11,857 nucleotides of DNA from Alphaproteobacteria bacterium (GTDB taxonomy: Bacteria; Pseudomonadota; Alphaproteobacteria; JANQSM01). A model generated the notes under the pieces. It did not search any database. It had not been told where the DNA came from and saw only the letters and a program-made list of their open reading frames with translations. This document shows, piece by piece, positions 8,111 through 11,857 of the stretch (the first letter of the stretch is position 1; every line of letters starts with the position of its first letter). The stretch spans positions 1 to 11,857 of the forward strand of contig JANQSM010000243.1 of NCBI GenBank assembly GCA_028284025.1. The letters run 5' to 3'. A program made the translations under genes and the position numbers.

Positions 8111-9466
8111 ATGGCTGAACGGCATTTATTTGGAACAGACGGAATTCGCGGCAAAGCCAATGATGGCAACATGACTGCTGATATCGCCATGAAGGTCGCC
8201 ATGGCTGCGGGGACTTATTTCCGTAACCATGCCCAGTCGGATCGACGCCCAAAAGTTTTAATCGGTAAAGATACCCGTTTGTCAGGCTATTTGCTGGAGC
8301 CTGCCTTAACAGCCGGATTTATTGCGGTAGGCATGGATGTCGTTTTGTTAGGTCCATTGCCAACGCCTGCCATTGCGATGCTGACTCACACCTTGCGCGC
8401 TGATTTAGGAGTGATGATCTCCGCATCCCATAACCCGTATCATGACAATGGCATCAAGCTATTTAATTCCAAAGGTCAAAAACTTTCGGATGATGCAGAA
8501 CTGGAAATTGAAGCGATGATCTCTAACGGTATGGAAAGCCTGCGTGCCAAGCCAGAAGATTTAGGACGCGCTTTACGACTGGAAGATGCGGCTGGGCGTT
8601 ATATGGAATTTGCCAAGGCGGTATTACCTAAGTCATTACGGTTAAATGGCCTTAAAATTGTTGTCGACTGCGCCAATGGGGCCGCCTATAAAGTGGCCCC
8701 GTCTGTACTGTGGGAATTGGGAGCAGAAGTCATTTCAATCGGAGACACCCCTAACGGATTTAATATTAATGAAAATGTGGGCGCGACCTGCCCACAAACT
8801 ATTTCAAAAGCCGTTCAGGAGCATGAAGCTGACATTGGCCTTGCACTTGATGGCGATGCCGATCGCCTGATCGTAGCAGATGAAACTGGCAACATTGTGG
8901 ATGGCGACCACATTCTAGGATTGATTGCCCTGGACTGTAAAGCACAAAACAAACTGCCTAAACCTGAAATTGTTGGAACGGTGATGTCCAATTTAGGTCT
9001 GGAGCTATATCTGCAACAGCAGGGCATCACCCTGCACCGTGCCAAGGTCGGTGACCGATATGTAGTCGAAATGATGGAAGAAAAAGGATTAAACCTGGGT
9101 GGAGAACAATCCGGCCATATGATTCTACAAGATTATACGACCACAGGAGATGGTCTTATCACTGCGCTGGAAGTATTGTCAGTGGTTAAGCAATCTGGAC
9201 AAAAAACCAGTGAAGTCTTGAATGTCTTTACCCCAACACCCCAAATTTTGCATAATGTACGCTTTAACGGGAAAGATCCCAGCCAAAATGATAATGTTAA
9301 ATCAGTGATTAAAAATGCGGAAAAAACGCTTGGAGCTGAAGGCCGCCTTGTTATTCGCAAATCCGGAACTGAGCCAGTCATCCGCGTGATGGCGCAAGGA
9401 ACCAACCAGGAATTACTGGAACAAGTGGTGAATGATATCACCATGACTATTGAAAAAGCCTGCTAA
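8111..9466 (+). CDS. glmM: GlmM, phosphoglucosamine mutase
   Basis: GlmM interconverts glucosamine 6-phosphate and glucosamine 1-phosphate, a step towards UDP-GlcNAc for peptidoglycan and lipopolysaccharide. The 451-residue protein begins with the family signature [10 protein letters not shown]. The phosphoserine loop ISASHNP lies at 103-109, with Ser106 as the expected phosphorylated residue. The metal loop DGDADR is at 247-252, the sugar-binding GGEQSGH further on, and the phosphate-binding loop [10 protein letters not shown] at about 418-427. Size and motif order are those of bacterial GlmM rather than of phosphomannomutase or phosphoglucomutase. It starts 24 bases after folP, and its ATG lacks an obvious Shine-Dalgarno sequence. 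Confidence 0.98.
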   Translation: MAERHLFGTDGIRGKANDGNMTADIAMKVAMAAGTYFRNHAQSDRRPKVLIGKDTRLSGYLLEPALTAGFIAVGMDVVLLGPLPTPAIAMLTHTLRADLGVMISASHNPYHDNGIKLFNSKGQKLSDDAELEIEAMISNGMESLRAKPEDLGRALRLEDAAGRYMEFAKAVLPKSLRLNGLKIVVDCANGAAYKVAPSVLWELGAEVISIGDTPNGFNINENVGATCPQTISKAVQEHEADIGLALDGDADRLIVADETGNIVDGDHILGLIALDCKAQNKLPKPEIVGTVMSNLGLELYLQQQGITLHRAKVGDRYVVEMMEEKGLNLGGEQSGHMILQDYTTTGDGLITALEVLSVVKQSGQKTSEVLNVFTPTPQILHNVRFNGKDPSQNDNVKSVIKNAEKTLGAEGRLVIRKSGTEPVIRVMAQGTNQELLEQVVNDITMTIEKAC

Positions 9467-9484
9467 CAACAAACAATATATTTT

Positions 9485-10267
9485 ATGAACGGCAAAGTTC
9501 TTACCATCGGCGGATCTGACCCCAGCGGCGGGGCGGGCATTCAGGCTGATATCAAATCTATCACCGCACACGGCAGTTATGCCATGACTGCCCTAACAGC
9601 AGTCACAGCCCAGAATACTATCGGCGTTTTTGAAGTTGAGCTATTAAGTCCTGCCCTGATCCAGGCGCAAATTCGCGCCGTGCTGGAGGATATCCCACCG
9701 GACTGTATCAAGATTGGCCTTTTATACAATGCTGAAATTTTATGTGCCGTGGCTGATATTCTTGACGATATCGTAGGCAAAATCCCCGTGGTTGTGGACC
9801 CAGTCATTTTTGGTAAAAAATCTAACCGGGTACTGGACGAAGAAGCCGTGCGGCAAATGAAAATCCGATTGTTTCCAACCGCCCGGCTCATCACACCCAA
9901 TATTCCTGAAGCCGCTTGTTTGGCTGGACATGATATCAATACTCCGCACGACCAGGAGGAAGTTGCCAAACTGTTGATTACCACCTCCGCCAGCAATGTT
10001 TTAGTAAAAGGAGGCTATCTGCAAGAAGAGGAAATCAGCGATATTCTGGCTACTGAATCCGGCTTAAAACATTACAAGAAACAGCGTATTGATACACCTC
10101 ATACCCACGGGGCGGGTTGCACCCTGGCCGCCAGCATTGCGGCACTTTTGGCCCGCGGCAAGTCATTGACTGAAGCCGTTAGCAAAGCTGAAAAATATGT
10201 TTATAAAGCCATCCAGACAGCTCCTGGATATGGTCAGGGCTGCGGACCTTTGAATCACGTGGCTTAA
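9485..10267 (+). CDS. thiD: ThiD, hydroxymethylpyrimidine / phosphomethylpyrimidine kinase
   Basis: ThiD phosphorylates hydroxymethylpyrimidine and then its monophosphate to the diphosphate used for thiamine synthesis. The 260-residue ribokinase-fold protein shows the N-terminal signature GGSDPSGGAGIQAD (9-22), the segment MTALTAVTAQNT (34-45), a central DPV, KGGY, and the anion-hole motif GAGC at 209-212 with Cys212. This set points to ThiD rather than pyridoxal kinase, although some relatives use both substrates. It lies 18 bases after glmM with no clear Shine-Dalgarno sequence. No other thiamine gene is in the window, so the gene may serve salvage or a pathway encoded elsewhere. It is the last gene of the long plus-strand run. 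Confidence 0.95.
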   Translation: MNGKVLTIGGSDPSGGAGIQADIKSITAHGSYAMTALTAVTAQNTIGVFEVELLSPALIQAQIRAVLEDIPPDCIKIGLLYNAEILCAVADILDDIVGKIPVVVDPVIFGKKSNRVLDEEAVRQMKIRLFPTARLITPNIPEAACLAGHDINTPHDQEEVAKLLITTSASNVLVKGGYLQEEEISDILATESGLKHYKKQRIDTPHTHGAGCTLAASIAALLARGKSLTEAVSKAEKYVYKAIQTAPGYGQGCGPLNHVA

Positions 10268-10311
10268 GCTTTCCCTTTTGTGTCCAAAATAACCATTGAA
10301 CGATTTTTTTC

Positions 10312-10347
10312 TTTATGCTAATCATAAATAACGTATTTCAGCATAAA
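10312..10347. promoter_or_regulatory. Nested inverted repeat touching the Shine-Dalgarno site of the small-gene cassette
   Basis: TTTATGCT at 10312-10319 is a perfect inverted repeat of AGCATAAA at 10340-10347. Inside it AAATA (10326-10330) and TATTT (10334-10338) pair again around ACG. The right outer arm runs directly into GGAG, so the last three bases of the arm are the first three of the AAAGGAG ribosome binding site (10345-10351). In RNA this would fold into a two-stage AT-rich hairpin next to, and partly covering, that site; in DNA it could be an operator. A seven-T run (10304-10310) precedes it. A weak promoter guess is TTGAAC 10296-10301 with TAATCA 10319-10324 at 17-base spacing. Confidence 0.45.
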
Positions 10348-10358
10348 GGAGAAATAAA

Positions 10359-10517
10359 ATGAGTGAAAAACCTGACAGAGATCATGAACCTACGCATACT
10401 ACAGATCAAGACTTTGTTTCTTCCCTGCGGCGCAGCAAGGAAGATTTGGCAGCCGGCAGAGGTACTGTAAGACTTGCGGGAGCTCGTCCATTTTTTATAC
10501 GCCGCAAAGCCAGATAA
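10359..10517 (+). CDS. Unrecognised small protein 1 (52 residues)
   Basis: I do not recognise this gene. ATG 10359 has a full AAAGGAG at 10345-10351, seven bases upstream, far better than the starts of folP, glmM and thiD, and the frame ends in TAATAA. The product has a charged, His/Asp-rich N terminus (about 1-18), a probable helix with DFVSSLRRSKEDLAAGRG at about 18-35, and a basic end, RPFFIRRKAR. There is no signal peptide or membrane segment and no Cys. The SLRRSKEDLAAGR stretch faintly recalls the C-terminal helix of short type II antitoxins, but no toxin gene is beside it and I do not press this. It is the first of three tandem small genes. A small DNA-, RNA- or protein-binding protein is possible. 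Confidence 0.6.
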   Translation: MSEKPDRDHEPTHTTDQDFVSSLRRSKEDLAAGRGTVRLAGARPFFIRRKAR

Positions 10518-10545
10518 TAAAATTTAAACAACAATGGAGAAGGTT

Positions 10546-10722
10546 ATGAGTGATGAAATAGCAGATGATGATGAACCAGATGGAAGATTAGAGGACCCCC
10601 ATATCAGAGCGGCGGCGATTGACGTATTATTTCGTGCTCTATGTCAAGTAGGTGAGGAGCAAGAGGCGGAAAGAAACAGGGCTGCTGCAAAACCTCACGA
10701 CCCCCGTAACCGCGGAAGATAA
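10546..10722 (+). CDS. Unrecognised small protein 2 (58 residues)
   Basis: I do not recognise this gene. An in-frame ATG at 10534 exists, but GGAGAAGG (10536-10543) lies downstream of it and directly before ATG 10546, so 10546 is the likely start. The product opens with a strongly acidic stretch (seven of residues 3-12 are Asp or Glu). A short Ala/Leu-rich helix at about 21-35 (AAAIDVLFRALCQVG) with one Cys follows, then a charged segment and an Arg/Pro/Asn tail ending PRNRGR. The acidic-head, basic-tail layout resembles that of its neighbours in outline only. It begins 28 bases after small gene 1, so the two are probably on one transcript. Confidence 0.6.
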   Translation: MSDEIADDDEPDGRLEDPHIRAAAIDVLFRALCQVGEEQEAERNRAAAKPHDPRNRGR

Positions 10723-10750
10723 ACCAAAACAAGAAAGGCAGGAAAATACA

Positions 10751-10930
10751 ATGGCAAAGAAAAAAGCTCTTAAAGCTTTAGGACCTGATGAATTTGTAGA
10801 GAGACTTAGAGAAATTTCTGATGGATCCAAGAATGGAGATACCCAACCTTCTCCCCAGCACCGGCCTGAGGATCGGAAAAATGTTGCCCCTCATCCTGGT
10901 CACTTGCCAGAGCGTCAGAGAGCAGGCTAA
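10751..10930 (+). CDS. Unrecognised small protein 3 (59 residues)
   Basis: I do not recognise this gene. The frame is open from 10652, but AAAGG (10734-10738) and AGGAAA (10740-10745) support ATG 10751, 28 bases after small gene 2, the same gap as between genes 1 and 2. The product has a Lys-rich start (MAKKKALKAL), a DEFVERLREISDG helix at about 13-25 that resembles DFVSSLRRSKEDL of small protein 1, and a low-complexity Pro/His/Arg/Gln tail (about 30-59). The tail is encoded by DNA that forms one arm and the loop of a long imperfect inverted repeat, so the C terminus may come from a repeat that invaded or extended the gene. It converges on the repressor gene, 36 bases away. Confidence 0.55.
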   Translation: MAKKKALKALGPDEFVERLREISDGSKNGDTQPSPQHRPEDRKNVAPHPGHLPERQRAG

Positions 10931-10963
10931 AGCTAAAGCAATTAAGAGAGGGTGAGGGTTGGG
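10842..10963. repeat. Imperfect inverted repeat at the end of small gene 3, possible dispersed element
   Basis: CCCAACCTTCTCCC at 10842-10855 can pair with GGGTGAGGGTTGGG at 10950-10963 in 13 of 14 positions (12 Watson-Crick, one G-U, one T-T mismatch), across about 94 bases. Inside lie a further short hairpin, CTGG 10896-10899 with CCAG 10907-10910, and the string CCCCTCATCC. CT-rich strings of this type (CCCTCACCC, CTTCTCCCC, CCCCTCATCC) are common in dispersed palindromic repeats of alphaproteobacteria, from which I infer a possible repeat copy. It ends four bases before the converging repressor gene. It could instead be a shared structure at the convergent gene ends. Confidence 0.35.
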
Positions 10964-10966
10964 AAA

Positions 10967-11593
10967 TTAAGCTTCGATGGATGCAACAACCCGGTCCAGG
11001 GTTTTGATTTCCCCGAATTCAAAGACCAGATCTTGCAATGGATTCAAACGGCGCGCCAAAATGTGTGTTGTTGATTTGGTCAAAACTTGTGCCAAGAAAA
11101 CTTCTCCATCTGTTTTTTCAACAACAGCAAAGTTATTATTCTTAACCGGAGCATTTGGCTTAACAAAGACCAGATCACCGGGGTGAAATTTTGGCGTCAT
11201 GGTTTCATCCCCAATGTAAAGGGCGTACGCATCCTGTGCACCATTCAAAACAGATGGCCGGGCAACATACTCTTGAACCTGGCCTTTTAACTCCACTTTT
11301 TCCAAAGCGCTGCTGCCTGCTGTGCCATAAACGGGTACATCAATTGTAACTTGCTGTCCATTTGCGCCGGATGGTTTTACATTATCTTGATCTTGGGCAT
11401 ATTCTGGTAAAAGATCCTGGGGCTGGCACTTCATTGCCTTGGATAAACGCATCATCCAGTCTACGGTCAAGCGGCGATCCCCGCGCTCCAGCTTTGAAAC
11501 CTGTGATTTGGTAGTGTTAGCAAGCTGTGCCAGTTGCTCTAACGTCAAATTAGCTTTTTTACGTAAAGTTTTGATCTGGTTTGCCGCCGACAT
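10967..11593 (-). CDS. XRE-family transcriptional repressor with LexA/S24-like C-terminal domain
   Basis: The 208-residue protein has an N-terminal helix-turn-helix of the Cro/CI type at about 5-60 (IKTLRKKANLTLEQLAQ, then KSQVSKLERGDRR) and a C-terminal peptidase S24-like domain at about 85-205, joined by a polar linker. In the S24 fold the catalytic Ser normally stands in GDSMxP and a Lys in a VKxL-like strand. Here the matching segments read GDETMTP (128-134), with Thr131 in the Ser place, and FLAQVL (166-171), with no Lys. It is therefore probably a repressor that does not cleave itself, with the domain kept for dimerisation or ligand sensing. The start is set by AAGGAC, seven bases upstream. 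Its target is unknown; the adjacent small-gene cassette is one candidate. It lies 21 bases downstream of another minus-strand gene. Confidence 0.9.
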   Translation of the reverse strand: MSAANQIKTLRKKANLTLEQLAQLANTTKSQVSKLERGDRRLTVDWMMRLSKAMKCQPQDLLPEYAQDQDNVKPSGANGQQVTIDVPVYGTAGSSALEKVELKGQVQEYVARPSVLNGAQDAYALYIGDETMTPKFHPGDLVFVKPNAPVKNNNFAVVEKTDGEVFLAQVLTKSTTHILARRLNPLQDLVFEFGEIKTLDRVVASIEA

Positions 11594-11614
11594 TTAAAAC
11601 GTCCTTATTTCGCT

Positions 11615-11857
11615 TTAATTTTGCTGTTTGCGTTTCATCTCATGGTAATCTTTATTCACTCTTTTATAAAAAGTAAAGGCATCCTTCAGCTGGTTACGCA
11701 TCAGGATGCCTAGGTATGAGGAATAAACACCTTCGATTGAAGCTTTTTCGCCTTGCAAGCTTGTTACTTTTTTATCAGCCTTAAACGCCTTATAGCGCTG
11801 AAGAGCTTCTTGCGCGTTACGGCGCATACGCACCATAACTTTGTTCAGTTCAAATAA
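11615..11857 (-). CDS. Unrecognised basic protein, C-terminal part (runs off the window)
   Basis: The minus-strand frame ending at 11615 holds a 73-residue stretch from an internal ATG at 11836, but the frame continues without a stop to the last base of the window (LFELNKV precedes that Met) and there is no Shine-Dalgarno sequence before it. I therefore read it as the end of a longer gene. The visible part is helical and rich in Lys and Arg, with patterns such as MRRNAQEALQRYKAFKADKK and FYKRVNKDYHEMKRK, without membrane segments. I do not recognise the family. It stops 21 bases before the repressor start and probably shares its operon. Confidence 0.5.
   Translation of the reverse strand, partial: LFELNKVMVRMRRNAQEALQRYKAFKADKKVTSLQGEKASIEGVYSSYLGILMRNQLKDAFTFYKRVNKDYHEMKRKQQN

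Noticed and set aside
9577..9996. 139-codon minus-strand frame antisense to thiD
   Set aside because: It lies wholly within a certain gene, and its Ser/Ile/Ala-rich translation is typical of an antisense shadow.
10652..10750. Upstream extension of small gene 3 to ATG 10652
   Set aside because: It would overlap small gene 2 by 71 bases; the Shine-Dalgarno sequences and regular 28-base gaps favour ATG 10751.
10639..10830. 63-codon hydrophobic minus-strand frame opposite small genes 2 and 3
   Set aside because: Considered as a small membrane toxin. There is no ribosome site, and the hydrophobicity follows from being antisense to Lys/Arg/Glu-rich codons; the plus-strand frames have the initiation signals.
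10359..10930. Type II toxin-antitoxin pair
   Set aside because: Small protein 1 has a faint antitoxin-like helix, but none of the neighbours has a recognisable toxin fold or motif, so the label is not supported.

Overview
The window is chromosomal DNA of an alphaproteobacterium. This rests on the look of the TolA, TolB and FtsH proteins and on the gene order tolR-tolA-tolB-pal-cpoB-tilS-ftsH-folP-glmM-thiD, which joins the Tol-Pal envelope locus to the ftsH-folP-glmM block. I cannot name a genus. The moderate base composition and several divergent motifs would suit a less-studied lineage, but that is inference.

Bases 1-2899 hold the Tol-Pal system on the plus strand: the last codons of tolR, then tolA (inner-membrane energy-transducing rod), tolB (periplasmic beta-propeller) and pal (peptidoglycan-binding outer-membrane lipoprotein). 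A 135-base gap before pal holds three helically phased TGACA-like repeats and no gene. Two hairpins follow pal: an intrinsic terminator over its stop codon and a 14-bp inverted repeat.

Bases 3050-10267 are a tight run of six plus-strand genes. cpoB encodes a coiled-coil/TPR partner of Tol-Pal and peptidoglycan synthesis. tilS encodes tRNA-Ile lysidine synthase and is coupled to cpoB by a TGATG overlap. ftsH encodes the membrane AAA protease and probably starts at a TTG inside the end of tilS. folP encodes dihydropteroate synthase, glmM phosphoglucosamine mutase and thiD hydroxymethylpyrimidine phosphate kinase. No terminator is evident inside this run, so co-transcription is likely. Together they serve envelope integrity, tRNA modification, membrane proteolysis, folate and thiamine synthesis and UDP-GlcNAc supply.

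Bases 10268-10966 change character. After an AT-rich leader with a nested inverted repeat touching a strong Shine-Dalgarno sequence come three tandem genes for proteins of 52, 58 and 59 residues that I do not recognise. They are charged, lack membrane segments and have basic, Arg-containing C termini. The first and third share a short D-x-F-V-x-x-L-R motif. The end of the third overlaps an imperfect long-range inverted repeat that may belong to a dispersed element. This is the most novel part of the window.

Bases 10967-11857 lie on the minus strand and converge on the small-gene cassette. An XRE-type repressor has a LexA-like C-terminal fold whose Ser/Lys dyad appears lost. Upstream of it, probably in the same operon, is the C-terminal part of an unrecognised basic protein that runs off the window edge. 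No rRNA, tRNA, CRISPR array or insertion sequence was seen.
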